Source: Dipylidium caninum (lineage: Eukaryota; Platyhelminthes; Cestoda; Cyclophyllidea; Dipylidiidae). From it: a stretch of 64,000 nucleotides of DNA. The notes below the pieces were generated by a model that worked only from the letters and a program-made list of their open reading frames with translations, did not search any database and was not told the origin of the DNA. The DNA lies in the NCBI GenBank assembly GCA_017562135.1, contig QEYB01000766.1, positions 558,001 to 622,000 on the forward strand, read 5' to 3'. Shown here piece after piece: positions 50,701 through 63,000 of the stretch. The translations under genes and the position numbers were made by a program. Position 1 is the stretch's first letter. The number at the start of each line of letters is the position of its first letter.

Positions 50701-53567
50701 TCCTTCTCCAACACTCTGCCACAAATGCATCTTTGCTTTAAAGTGCCAAATGTCATGTGTTCAGAACTAATTGAGCTTTTCAGTTTGAGGAGTGATATTT
50801 CCCAGGTGCCGTTTATACGAGCAGGTCGTGTTCTGAACATTCTGTCAGCGGCGGTAGCCGACGATCGTTGCGCCACCCCGCCAGGCGCTCTGTGGGGCCC
50901 TCTGCGAGGAGATCTGGTGGTCCCCAAACACCCCGCCAACGAGAGCCTCGATGTCGCCTCCTTCTTCACCTGTCCCACCGACGCTGCAGCCACCGAACCC
51001 TTCAGCGCTTCCCTGTCGAAATTGGCCAAACTGACGCAGTACGGCGGCTATGTGGTGAGCCACGAGGAGCGTTACACGCTAGCACACTTCTACGAGATGG
51101 GACGCGGCCTGTTGACAGCCGCGCTGGACATGTGGAGCGTCAATCCGTGGTCGCGACTGGCCACCAGCTCCTGCGCCGACATCAATCGGTTCCGTGTGGG
51201 CACCTACTGCAATGTCAAATCGCTGTGCAGCGGCGCGTTCCGCTTCGGTAAACCCGAAACAGCGCATTGTGGCATCCGCCTGTCTGCGAGGGTGCGACAG
51301 GCACAACTGGCCAACCCTAAAGGCGAGCTAATCGGCAACTTTGTAAATGCCAATTGTCAAGCAGTGAAAAACAAATGCGGCTAAGTGTTACACGACGTAG
51401 GACTCGCCTCACGTGGCCTCCTCTGAGAGTGTCGACTTCGACGCGAAAATTTGCTTGATAATTTTACTTTAAATATTCTTAGCTCCAACCCAGAAGTCAC
51501 AGAGCTCTATACTGCTAGGGTTGCATTTAGGTCTGTATGTCCCTCGAGGGCACACAAGAAACCACGGAAACCCCTCGAAATGCTCTATATCTTTGCTCTT
51601 CCGGATTGCAGGTTCTACGCAAATGGGCCAAGTATTTCGTCGGCTCCACAATGGCAATTGAGGGCGCCGATGTGCAGAAGTCGAAGGAGGCTGTCTCGTC
51701 TTCGCCTCGCACGCACTGCCTCATCTCGCACGTATCCGCCCCCATCGCCGGCGCCGCTGCCGCTGCAGTCTCCCGTTCTCGCCAAGATCGCGGCTCTCAT
51801 TCCGGTCGCAATCGCCTCGCCGCCAGTCCACCCTCGACAATCGCCCACTCGACAGTCGACGATGCTCGACCCACGACAGCGGCCACGAAGAGAATAAAAG
51901 TGAAGCCGATGTCGAATGACGATCTGTGGGATACAGTGTCGCAGTTATTGGAACCAGGCGCCGATGCAACTGAAGAGTTCGGCCTTGCCGGCGGAAGGTC
52001 AGAGGCGCCCCGCTTGTCTCCCACCAACAAGTCCCACAGTTTTTATGGTGAAATATCTTGTGACGCAGGGGGCTTCCTGCTGCCTTCATAAGGCATCTCG
52101 AAACAAGCGATTTATCTGACTCAAATGGGGGGTTTTTTGTGTTGAGATGTCGACAACTCTGAGGGGGGCCCTTAAAGCGCACTTTTGACAAGGATCTCAA
52201 GTTTTTCACAGTCCGCCCAACATAACCGACTGACATGCACGGTTGATATTCTTCACTGTGTATCTCCCCGGACAGATAGTCGGAACTCTTCAGACACTCG
52301 CCTGATTTCTTTGTAGCGGTAGCAACAACAGACATTGGCTGCTTCCGCTCTCCCACTCGGAGGAGATGGCAAAGCAAGCGTTAGGGTCTCCGACGCTGAA
52401 TAGGCGCTCCGAGGAACCCAACCCCGTCGACCGACAGCACCTCCCGATTCATCGCACCAAGCGCCACACCAAATCCGTGGAATTGGTGCTCTCTGTCAAG
52501 AGCAAAGTGAATCAACTCGCAGCCCCCGTCACCACGACGTGCTCCATGCCTGTCCCGCGTCTCTCCAATGCCAAACACGGGGCCGCGCGGGTCGCTGTCA
52601 TGAAGGCGAGGAAGATGCTGACTCAAAGTGTGGGTAAACTATTTTTTCAACTGTGTGCAAGCACGCAATTGACACGTTAACCTTGGTCTCTCGCTTATAC
52701 ACTTAAGTCCGCTTTCCCGCCCCACTAGCGCGTTTCTCTCCAAGGATTGTTGGTGACAAAACAAAGCAGAGTCTTCTCCCTTAGCAGTAGAGCCTATTTT
52801 TACTAATTTTGCCAGTGCTAGTTGCTTCCAGTTGTATTATTACCCGCGAAAGTCCTCATCTGCTTTCCTTGATGAATAGTTGTGAAGAACTTCTATTTCA
52901 TTGGCTGCCATAAAGGAGAGCGCAAATTAACTCTCTTAATGTGGAATTTTTTAAAAGTGAAGATGTCTCATTCGACGGCAGCGTCGCATCGCTTTAGAGA
53001 TGAGGTGTGAGAACATGAGGACGTTGCCCCACTGGCCAAGCATAGAAATGATGCTGGGGCGCAATTGATGCGTCCACTTGGACTAGTTTCTGCTTAATCT
53101 CCGCCGTTATGGCCCGTTTGCTAGAATTTATTACAGTCTCCAGTAGCCATGGCAACAATTTTTTACTGTCGTACACTTTTTGCTATATTTAAACATCGGA
53201 GATGGGGTTTTTTTTTCAAATTAACTAGAACTCCAACGTGCTCAAATCGCGTTCAGCAAAACTCGCGCGCAGGCGATCATCTCTCGTGTCATCCCTGGGC
53301 CTGGCTGACCGTCTGAACGCCTCGATGGCCCCCACCGCCTCCGCCACCGCTGTGCCACGACTTCCACCGGCACGCGTGACAACCTACGCCGCATCACAAG
53401 TCCCAATAGCTGCAGGCCACTTCCCCACCTCGTCGCCATCTCCGCGACGGCGGCCACCGAGGCTGCGCCACGTCAAACGGCCGCGGCGAACGAGAGCCGA
53501 CGTGGAGCATGCGCTGCCGCGGGTGATCACCCGCCCAGCCCTGAGCCTCATTGCCAGTGGGCGGTAG
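41795..53567 (+). CDS. AGBL5: Cytosolic carboxypeptidase-like protein 5 (tubulin deglutamylase)
   Basis: An M14-family zinc carboxypeptidase that removes glutamates, including branch-point glutamate, from tubulin. Exons: 41795-42192, 42343-42748, 43457-44077, 45059-45366, 45982-46154, 47268-47560, 49996-50194, 50825-51342, 51612-51997, 52332-52629 and 53229-53567. The model gives about 1,312 residues in one frame. The N-terminal CCP domain has [10 protein letters not shown] and [14 protein letters not shown]. Zinc ligands are the His and Glu of HPGET and the His of DLHGH; MLNPDG and SRGVNLNR follow the family pattern. The catalytic Glu lies in YTVEANYT. About 270 low-complexity residues separate SRGVNLNR from DLHGH, longer than in vertebrate CCP5. 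The C-terminal tail is Arg/Ser/Pro-rich and unstructured. The first donor appears to be GC, not GT. The exon 9/10 junction (acceptor at 52331) is the weakest. Confidence 0.88.
42193..42342 (+). other. Probable GC-AG intron in AGBL5
   Basis: The donor reads GCAAGT after AACCCATG, and the acceptor is TTGATTCAG. Splicing here joins phase 2 to phase 2 and keeps the CCP domain intact. The nearby GT sites are in the wrong phase, apart from weak GTCGTT and GTTAGC. Confidence 0.6.
46589..46604 (+). repeat. (CT)n microsatellite
   Basis: About eight CT units in the AGBL5 intron between exons 5 and 6. Confidence 0.8.
49043..49265. repeat. Near-perfect fold-back inverted repeat in an AGBL5 intron
   Basis: Left arm 49043-49114 and right arm 49194-49265 are 72 nt each and reverse-complement one another with only about two mismatches. 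The 79-nt spacer is almost pure CT. It lies in intron 6 of AGBL5 (47561-49995). Transcribed, it would form a long hairpin. The arms show no coding sequence. It may be a small non-autonomous element or a local inverted duplication. Confidence 0.9.
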
Positions 53568-55204
53568 GACTGAGTGCCGCCACCACCCACCACTCACCCG
53601 CAACTTGCGTTTTCTTTTTCTTGTGTACTCTTACTTTACGCAATGGAACGACGATATTTTGCTCCACGGGTGAGAATCATGTTCTCTCTTTCCCTCCTCC
53701 TCCACCCCCTCTTTCCCTACCTCCAACCAGCGGTCTGCGGGGCTCCCAATACACTAGTCCTTCTTTGCTCGCATAACTTACACGTTTTGCTGATTCATTA
53801 ATTAACAAAAGGTATTGACGAGTGAAGCCATCGGAATGGCAACAGCAGGCAGGTTTGTAGTAATGGATTCCCTCCCGTAGGCGCGGTAGTACGTAAGAAT
53901 CTCGGATGTTCCATAATCGTGGCGGCTGATTTGAAAGGAACAGCGTAAACAGAATGTGGAGGCTGCGGTCGGGACCTGGGGTGAGTGGAAGTGTTTACGC
54001 AAGTTGACAAGCAACCACAAGCGTCGTTAGGGCGCTTGAGATCTTATTATCAGACTTTAGCTTCTTTCTTTAGCAATCTCTTAGGTGATGAAAGTGACAA
54101 CCAAGAAGGGGACCCTGTGCTTTCTCGCACCTCTTCCCCGAAACTCGCGGTTCTTCGACACTAGTCACTGTGAAGTCGCGAACTCAACCAATTTCCTATG
54201 AGGCCATGGGACGGTAACTAAGCCAAAGGAGGAATAGCGATTTGGGAAGAGAAATTAGCTGCACTTACCTGAAGAAAGACGACTTGTGGTAGAAGGATCA
54301 GGAGGTTATTGCGTTTCGAATTTCTGGGCAATTAATTCCGTTTAGCAGGCAGTGGGAAACCGAACCATGTAAATTCTGCACCCTGATTCTCCCCTTTCAA
54401 GGCTTAGGTGCTGTCCCATGGCCTCATAAGAAAGAAATTGGTTGAGTTCTCAACGTCACACTCACTAGTGTAGAGGAACTATTCGATTTGGGGGATGGGG
54501 CGCGAGAGAGCGCAGGGCAAACACCTTAGTTGTCGGTTTTACCACCCAAGAGATTACCGAAACCGCCCAAAACCGCAGATTAACAGGGGAGGAGGCAGAA
54601 AATCATATTCTCAGATGGCACGGCGGTTTTCCGTCACAGACACTGGCGATGAGCAGCCTACCTGCGATCACCCTGCGGGTTTCCCATGAGGTACCCAGTT
54701 TTCAGTGGCAATTCCGAGCATTTAAAATTTGTGCTTGGGTGCCAGTTAGGTCTGCTCACATAAATGTGCGGTTGACAATCACCTGCAAATAGCCCCACGA
54801 ACAGGCAGACAGCCAGGTCAAATCAAGGCCACACAAGCGGCCCGAGTAGGCCCACACTCTCTCAAAGCACAAGGAGGACCTGTGCACGTGTGACCGTCGA
54901 TGACGAACAGGCACACAACTCGAGGAATTGGCCACTTACACGAAGACGCTCCTTGCTCCCCAAAAATGCGCTGCTGTCCTTGCATTGCGCACATCTGGTT
55001 CGGCCCTTTCCATCCTGAGCTGGGCTATTAAAGCCAACTATGGGACGAACGGTTGGTACTTCGCTACTCGCCTTGATTTACTTTTTAAACGCCTATGCTT
55101 TAACAAAAATAGGCAACTTTCCTTTCGATTTTCGGTTTAAATAAGAAAATGTAGTTTTACAAAGGATATTTCATAAAAAAAATAAATCGTATTTCTACAT
55201 AACG
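53568..55204. other. Intergenic region between convergent AGBL5 and METTL16
   Basis: About 1.6 kb holding the 3' UTRs of both genes and a long imperfect inverted repeat (54074-54556). No gene was recognised. Confidence 0.5.
54074..54556. repeat. Imperfect long inverted repeat (fold-back element)
   Basis: Left arm about 54074-54230, right arm about 54393-54556, spacer about 160 nt. Two cores match exactly: 16 nt at 54197-54212 with 54413-54428 (GTCCCATGGCCTCATA), and 15 nt at 54180-54194 with 54435-54449. The rest of each arm aligns with scattered mismatches and small gaps. No open frame or target-site duplication was identified. It resembles a decayed fold-back or MITE-like element, or two opposed copies of a short repeat. 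Confidence 0.8.
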
Positions 55205-57573
55205 CTACTTCAGTTTATTTTTCAGATAGCACAGCACCCGATTAGCCATTTCCCGATCCGATCCTCCAAGCCACTCCACGCTTAGAATAAGTCGGTCCAA
55301 AGTGTTTTCTGGTTTAGCGTCGGCGTCCAATGCTGACCCCTCGTCAATATTACCTGCGCCATCAGCATCGCAGTATTTTTCATCATCGTCCTCATTAACA
55401 CTGCCTTCAGAGCCCCTCAATTGGGTGTCCACGTAGAAGTTGGCCTTAAAGATGAGTTCAGATTCGTGAAAAACGGGCTCGGAGAGGTCACGCGACAGTT
55501 CCTCTATCCACGCCATGCCTTCACCACAAATCTGTTCTATCCGTCGGCGCTTCAGAACCACTTCAGGACTCTCAGTTTCCTCTAAAAAACCTCGCTTTCT
55601 GTCGCCGTTTTGAGACATCTTTTCCATGGACTGTGGCTCCACCTCCTGTTGTTGTTTCTGTAGCAACTGCTGCTCTTTTAGGTACATCATAGCCTCGCGA
55701 CGCCTACGACGAGCGTGCGTCCACGTGTCCTCCCGAGCCTCTGCGTAGAGATGGTAACCTCCAAGAATTTGTTTGTTCTTCTGCATCAATACACGCATCT
55801 ATGGAGTAAGTAATCAACAAGGGATTGAAAGTGAAGAATAGCACAAATAAATCCACCAACATATCACAGAAGAGCAGCAAGGAAGTTTCAAATCGCAAAA
55901 AAGCTTTAAAATCCCTCTTGAGCCATACGTACTACAAAGGGACGGTCAGGCCAGCACCGCATGCTGTAGTGAACTGCAGGTGTGTTCTTTTATCGTTATT
56001 AGCAGTTAACGTTCATATCAGTAGTCAGTTCAGTTCAGGTGACGCTAATGAAGATAGACGGAGTCATAGGAACAACAAATAATTTGATCATAGCTTGTTA
56101 TTTAGACGGTTAGTCAATCCGAAAAATTATTGGGCGAGAGGAGAAACCAATCCTGGACGTTCAGCCTACACACAAACGACGATATGACGGTCTTAGAAAA
56201 CAAAATAAAATTATCCCTAAAAATTACGACTTTCAATTGGACTAATTCGTGATAAAAATTTTGCTCATTTTGACTAGAGGACATTAAGTGATGTTTCACT
56301 TGGGTTTGAACATGATCTATTTGCATAAAGGAGAGAAAACAAATAGGATGATTAAAATTAACGTACCTTCAATTGCTTTAACTCCGCTGACAGCCACTCA
56401 AGAAGACACTCGGTTGTGTACTTAGCCAAACACGAGACAGTCGGTGGTAGAGTGTATGTGAGCGGCGGCCGATGATACTTACGCTTCTGCCTAAAGTCGG
56501 AAACCTAAGGAGAAAAAATACCGAGTTTACTTAAAATGAATTGAAAGTTACCGGAAAAACGAAGTTGGGAGAAAATGTCCACGCAAAGCCCCATCGCATC
56601 ACACGTCCCTGACACATTTCGTAAACGGAGGTCTGAGTTATGTCCATTTCGCGCATGATGCGGCGGACCATTGGGACGCTGCGTTTCTTACCAAGCATTA
56701 CTGTTAAAACACTACAAGAATATTATTAATAGGTCGTAGACGTGCCCGACATTTTCTCTGTAAGTCAAACTGTCTTCAGCTAGACGTCTCACAAAACCAA
56801 CCTCGCCACCAACAGTCTGACTTTCCTGACGTGCTGCTGATGATGACGACTTGGGTGGCGCCCTGGATAATGAGCGTGTGGATTCTGCGCCAATGGAATC
56901 CGCGACGTCTTCAAAAAAAGGCGGATTAGCCATGACAACGTCCACTCTAATTTGTGAAACATCAACACCCTGGGAAGCAGAATATTCATCTAACACCTGC
57001 CTTAGGGGGGTGGAAGTATCGCCACTAACGCGAACAACTAGAATTGAGATTTTTCTATTAAGGGATGAATAATTACGCGTAATCTTATCATCCAGGCCAT
57101 TTCTCCGGACAGTTTCCAATGAATGATTAAAGTTTCTCATATCACACTCAGAACCGATAACATTCCACCCATTTTTCTTGGACCCGATTATGGGATAAAC
57201 ACAACATGAACCCGTCCCAATATCCAATATTAACGGAGGGGAATTTTTGGTTTTTAACGCTAAGAGGTATATTAGAAAATATAAAATTACTCGACAGGAT
57301 ATCTTCAACCCACAATATGTAATTTAAACGCAAAGGTATGGTCGGTATAAGGCGATCAACAGGTACGTCCACGTCTAAACCAAAATCCTCCAGTAGGAGA
57401 GCACGAGCAAGCGCAGCTAAGAATTTTGGCTGCTTGAAATCGGGACATATTTTGCCTTCGTCATCCGTCACAACCACTTCGGCAAAGAAGGGATATTTCT
57501 GAGCTAGCAGTTTGAACGACGGCTTCTTATCTTTATACGGGTTTCGATTGTGCATATAAATGTTGAGGGCCAT
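55205..57573 (-). CDS. METTL16: METTL16, RNA N6-adenosine methyltransferase
   Basis: Methylates adenosine in U6 snRNA and in hairpins of the SAM-synthetase mRNA, using S-adenosylmethionine. Exons: 57573-57291, 57259-56746, 56711-56552, 56504-56367 and 55798-55205; the product is 562 residues in one frame. The start was chosen at MALNIYMHNRNPYKDK because it matches the family's N-terminus; an in-frame Met lies 45 codons upstream (57708). The SAM-binding motif I is LDIGTGSCCVYP, the catalytic motif is NPPF (MANPPFFED), and GGEVGFVRRLAEDSL and CQGRVMRWGFAWTF are conserved. The C-terminal half has Arg-rich, Gln-rich and acidic stretches, then a conserved-looking end (LSVEWLGG…). Intron 1 is about 32 nt; intron 2 is 34 nt and needs a GC donor. 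Confidence 0.93.
56712..56745 (-). other. 34-nt probable GC-AG intron in METTL16
   Basis: The donor GCACGT follows GTCGG and the acceptor is CTTGTAG. Using it keeps the frame and gives exactly the family spacing between DSL and MLGKK. Both nearby GT donors would shift the frame. Confidence 0.6.
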
Positions 57574-60042
57574 CTTCCCGATAATCCCCGACTCAAAGGG
57601 CACAGGGAACGTTGAACTAGCCGCTTGACGTTTCGCATATTTAAACAAGGTTTCGTAAATTGTGTTTCTTAATTTTTTTAGCAAAAAAGCAGAAGAAAAA
57701 TTCATCACCTTTTTAGTCTGGATGATGAGTTGTGGAGGCTACGTTACTCGACAAGTTATCTCAAAACCACTTCCTTAAAACATCCAACAATTATGCAAAT
57801 TATCGAAGACTATCAATCGGATGGGTTGTAATTATTACTTAACTAAACGCGAAGGGTGAGAGGTTTCACTCCCATTGAAAATTAACACTAACTTTTCTGT
57901 CATATGACCACACCGCCATTTTAATACTCTTATCCACCAATTTGTCACCCCTATTTCTCTGAACTACTGTCCGCACAGGAAGCGGCCGTTCGAGTAGAAC
58001 AAGTTGAATTAATTGAGAAATAATTAATGCAATCAAAATAAAGGGAATGATACTACAAAGCATAGGGGCTAAGCTGTGAACTATATACAAATCTGGATCT
58101 CGCAGCAGAGCATATCTCTGCTTCGAATAAATAAGAAGCTCTTACCTATTCCAGGGTTTCCAGCTGGGAACGCAGTTGGTTCAGAGCCGCAGGTCCAAAG
58201 GGGTCCCTTCTTAATTTGTTGCGTGGATAATAGATTAACTTCAGCCTTAATCACACGTTTTCGAAGTGAAATACGTATCTGGGGTCCTTTTAACGACTGT
58301 GAATAACAATATAACTTTTTATCGTCTTCATCTTATGGGTGTTGGGCCATTGGTCTCGTATTGGCGGAAATGTGTATGCGACCACATTAATTAAGCCCGA
58401 GTTCGAGCAGATTGTTTTGTTTATTCATTATGACGGGTGGACAGCTGATATTCATAGAAGTCATACCACTTGTCTTTTCCGAGTCAATTACAAGCCTATT
58501 GTTTAGCTAGAATTTTTCTGTTATATACGATTTTTATGTTCATAAAGGCTAACAATAGCGTCTCAACGCAATATTAGTTAAAGAAATATTTCATTTACGA
58601 TGCTTTCCCATTTTATACGTTACTACCTCATTCTCCACATAATGGATGTGCTGTTAGCATTCAAATAAGGGTTTTTAGGCCTACTCGCAGGCTTCGGTAG
58701 TGCGCAAGTTCTCACCTCGGCTAAACTGCAGGGTCTTTTCATACTGGAATCGTGTAATTGTCAGCTAAACTCTCTTTTACTTATATAAGTAGATCTCGAT
58801 GGTCCACCAGAACATAATTCCTACTTACTAACGCATCTGATTTGATTTATTGTTCCACACTCATTTATGGCTTCGTAACATCTCTGCCACCCCTAAGGTG
58901 TCCCACCGAGCAGCGCCTTTACCTGTAACATCAACATAAAATTAAACTGTTAAATGAACTAGAATCCTGAGCTGAGACCTTAGAGCGACTAAATAAATGT
59001 GCGTAATATTTAGTTCTGAAACAAGCATCAGTACACATTAATCAGCGAACTGAATTGTGGTGCCATATACTCGCACAACGTTCGACGGTGCGGCCGTTGG
59101 TGGCCTAACATTACAACGTGATAGCTGCCTGGCGAGTCGAACCTCTTCTGCCACTAATAATGAATGAAACAGCTCGCATGTGTGCAAACGTCCCACTAAC
59201 AGGCATTTCAGGTGCAATTAACTTGGAACTGCAAAAAAAGAACTCATAAAACCCAAGAAGTACATCCGAGCCCACCCATAGGTCAAACCTCGAGTTCTAG
59301 GCAATGCGCACACCTCGAATCTGTATCCACCAACACATGCAAGCTTCGCACAGCCTCTCCGCGTATTGAGCAGATGGACTTACACGACGTGGCGAAGATT
59401 GTGGTCCGTCTAGGCCATGCATACTAGCAAAATGTCAGAAATCAAGCAATTCGTTAGTAGTTAATGTTGACCCCTCTGAAAAGGCATGAAGGAGAAACCG
59501 TTTACTAGTGCATTCGGCGAAGGAGGAATTACAATGAAGATTTGAAGTATTAACAAATGGCCAGGAGGGCCAATTAATGTATCACGGGGGAGGGGTAATA
59601 GTACATCTACCAAGGCGTGGCATAGTGTGTCGGATATAACCAGGTGTATGCATGTGTAGGGAATAACACACACAAGCTGCTAGTGGGAATGTTGCTTAGT
59701 TGAGTGTAAGCGTGAGTGCGGGTGCACGGGGATCCAGCACCCACACACATACGCAAGAGAAAATGTGGTAGTATCGGCAGTTGTGCATCGAATAATAATT
59801 TTTCAGTGAACTAGTACAGATATCACATCAGTACATGGCCGATCGAGTAGACGTGCACACATATCCGCACGCAAAAGTGAGGAAAAAAGAAGCAAATAAT
59901 CACAGTAGGTTCAGCAGGAGGATCTGCCAGTGTCCACATGTATATCTATTTACATAAGAGCGGTAGGTGATGGGAATAATATCGTCAATAAGTCAATTTG
60001 TACATGAGTACAGAGCACAAAAGAGAATGACGTGCAGGAAAT
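57574..60042. other. Intergenic region upstream of METTL16
   Basis: About 2.5 kb of AT-rich DNA between METTL16 and the 3' end of the next minus-strand gene. A 74-codon minus frame at 58090-57866 has one hydrophobic stretch but no support. No gene was called. Confidence 0.45.
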
Positions 60043-63000
60043 TTAGAGGTAGCGAGGTCGGCTGTTACTGGTGCTGCTGCTGTTGTGTCCTCCGCTACTG
60101 TTTGCCGCAGCTGCAGCCGCAGCCATAAACTGAGCGGTGAATTGTTCTAACGAGTGATTTGCACCCGCCGCAATGTCGCCTGAGACTGCATCAGCAAGGG
60201 GCATCGCCGATGACACTTGCGAGGACGAGGCGGCGGCTGCAGCTGCGGCGGCAGCAGAGGAGGAAGCAGCAGCAGTAATGAAGTGAGCTGCAGCAGAGAG
60301 GTTTATGTGTTGCTGAAGGAGAATGAAATTACGATAAGCTTCAGCGGTGGCCAATTGCTGCTGTTGTTGATGCTGCTGTTGTTGTAGATGATGGTGCTGG
60401 TTGTGTAAATGTCGATTTGCGATTGGAAAGAATGGTGGCTGAGGTTGAGCGCCGCTGCTGTTAAAGAGAAGAGCAGCAGCAGCAGCGGCCGAGGCTGCGT
60501 TCTCAGGAGTAAAGAGGGCTGCAGAACAACATACAGACGCGTTTGAACAAGCGGGAACGGCCGAGTGGGGCTGATGTTGTTGCGATTGCGAATAACAATG
60601 ACTGAGAAGAGGAGCTTGAGGTTGAGCAAAACAAGCACCATCGTCGCACTCCGCCTTCTTCATTGGCTGCACACGTCCTACAGGGACTAAATACAACAAG
60701 CGAGTGCAAATACAGTTTCCCATTGAAATCTAACAGTCAAACTATTATATTATCTCTGAATGCAGCGAAATTACTACGCTTCTAAGGAAAAGCTCAAGCT
60801 AAGAAGTACATTGAGGCAAGCTAACTAACCGAGGTGAAACAAGCCTGAAAGCAAGTATACAATGAGAACTGACTCCTTTTTCCCTTCAAGAGGCATTAAC
60901 ATTAAGCTCACTCTTTTTATCAGGACGATGGATCAATGAGGCAGGTTCCTGATTCAGATGAAACTGTTGTTCCGAGGCCTTAGTGACGTTGTGGAAGGAC
61001 CTACAAAACAGATGACTCATCGTAAATAAACCGACCACGGTCACACCAAACTGATAGGTTGACCACAAGCAACTCGGCGTTAGACGAGGGCGAGTCATTT
61101 GACATACACCGGAAGACGTTAAATGGAGAGCTGCTACGGTGCAAGAGTGCATCCATTAGGGCGGTTCCATACGAGCTGGAGTATTTAATAATCCACAATT
61201 ATCACTCGTCTTTTGGTGAGCGCGCGATAGACGCATGTCTACACACGAGGTGACAAAGACGGCAAACACCGCGTACGCACGCACACGAATCGACCGGCCT
61301 CGTGCATGGGAAAATTGGCCGAAACGCGGGCCAGACTTACAAGATAATATGTCCTTCTTCCCTTGGCGGTACGGAGCCTTTGATGCATCTACTAACTACC
61401 CAACATCGCCGTAAGCATGTCTTGTCTACACATACACACACCTCCCTACGCTACGTCTAGCTCGCAGGACTTGTGGGAAGGGGGTGGGGGGGGGGAGACC
61501 ATTAAACTATTACACGTAGCGGACACGACAAGTCGCCTGGAGGAACTCACTCATTAGTTGCTCGATTTTTGCTAAATCCACGAGTCACTGCTGCGACTGC
61601 TGCCACAGTTTTTTGTTCTCCTCCGGTATCAGGGACTACCTTGTGCATGTGCTCCGCCGATTCGTCCAATTTGCAATCATTAATGCCATCGGAGAAGGCA
61701 ATGGTGTCCTCTGTGTGCGTTGCCCCCATTGCTTCTGGGGGCCCTGAACGTTCCCCCGAGTTTGAGGAGGGGCAGATAACTGAGGAAGGTGAGAGAAGGA
61801 GCCAATCAAAGTGAAGTCACAAGTTTGCTCCCATTTAACAATTCACATGACTCGCGCGCGCCCACAATAGAATACAACGAGAAAGAGCTAGTGGGTGATG
61901 CAGTATGTTTATGGCTACCATCTATCTGGAGCTGTTTAACGATTGCCACTTGAAGTCGACATCAAGAAGACGGTGCCTGCAGTCTGTTAAAACTTAATTG
62001 GGCGTGGAGACGGGTACACGCAATAGCACTGATTGCTGGGTTTTTATAAAAATGTCCCCCCGACTACAGTGGGAGAGAAAACAACCAAACGAACTCGTAC
62101 ACCGGTCGACTAGGCGCTGTCAAGTCAAACACGTCGATGCCGCCGGGGTGGCAGAGAGAAAATAACTCTTGTAATCCAAAGGATATTAATGTTGCACCCT
62201 TAGCGGGTAGTGCGCGCACCAGGACGGTGACAAAAGTGCACAAAAATCTGCCGGCGTCACCAGGCCCTTCTCGTTTCATTTGCTTGCTCGCCTCCAAAAG
62301 TACGGGCAGTAATGTAGAACACCGCTGCTATCGTGGCTAACCAATGCGACAATATGGGGCCGTTAAAAAAAAACTTCTTAGCGAGGAAGGCAAAACATAC
62401 GGGAGGGTGAAGACTGCGCAAGAACGGGCATTTCGATGGCGGCATCAGCATTAGGTGACGAGGGCGAACGAAGAGCATTGGCTTCGGTCGCATTGGAGTG
62501 ACACTCCGTGAAACTGGAAGTAATGTTCACCACCTCTTCGGCCTCATCTACACCACAAGCACCATTTCCAGCACGTGGCGAAGAAGATGAAGACGCAGTA
62601 CGGTGGCGACGATGCGGAAAGATATGATGTACGAAATTGGCTGCCGGATGGACGGGGTCGTGGTTCTTGTCTGTACTCTGCGGCAAGGGTGTCGATGCAG
62701 TGGTGGGCAACAGAGGCTGTGAGGATGTCAGGCTCCGCAGAAGGAAAGGAGGATCTAAGACTTGTTGACGCGATGGTGGCGGTGATGGTATGGGTTGAGG
62801 CTGCATTGCGTGGAGTGATGAGACTTGTTTTTGCTGATGACGATGATGGTGTTCACCGCAGTTGAGGAATTGGCACTTCTGACCATAGTAATACGCCTGT
62901 TTTTGCTTCCCCAGGTGGACCAATTGCTAAAAAATGTCAAAAGAACACGCCTAAACATATACTCCGCACCATTACCAGAAATCCCCGGCAGGCAGGAAAA

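Noticed and set aside
51721..52377. 218-codon minus-strand open frame
   Set aside because: It overlaps AGBL5 exon 9 antisense and shows no domain; a shadow of the low-complexity tail.
57866..58090. 74-codon minus-strand frame with one hydrophobic segment
   Set aside because: AT-rich DNA easily yields Leu/Ile-rich frames; no further support.
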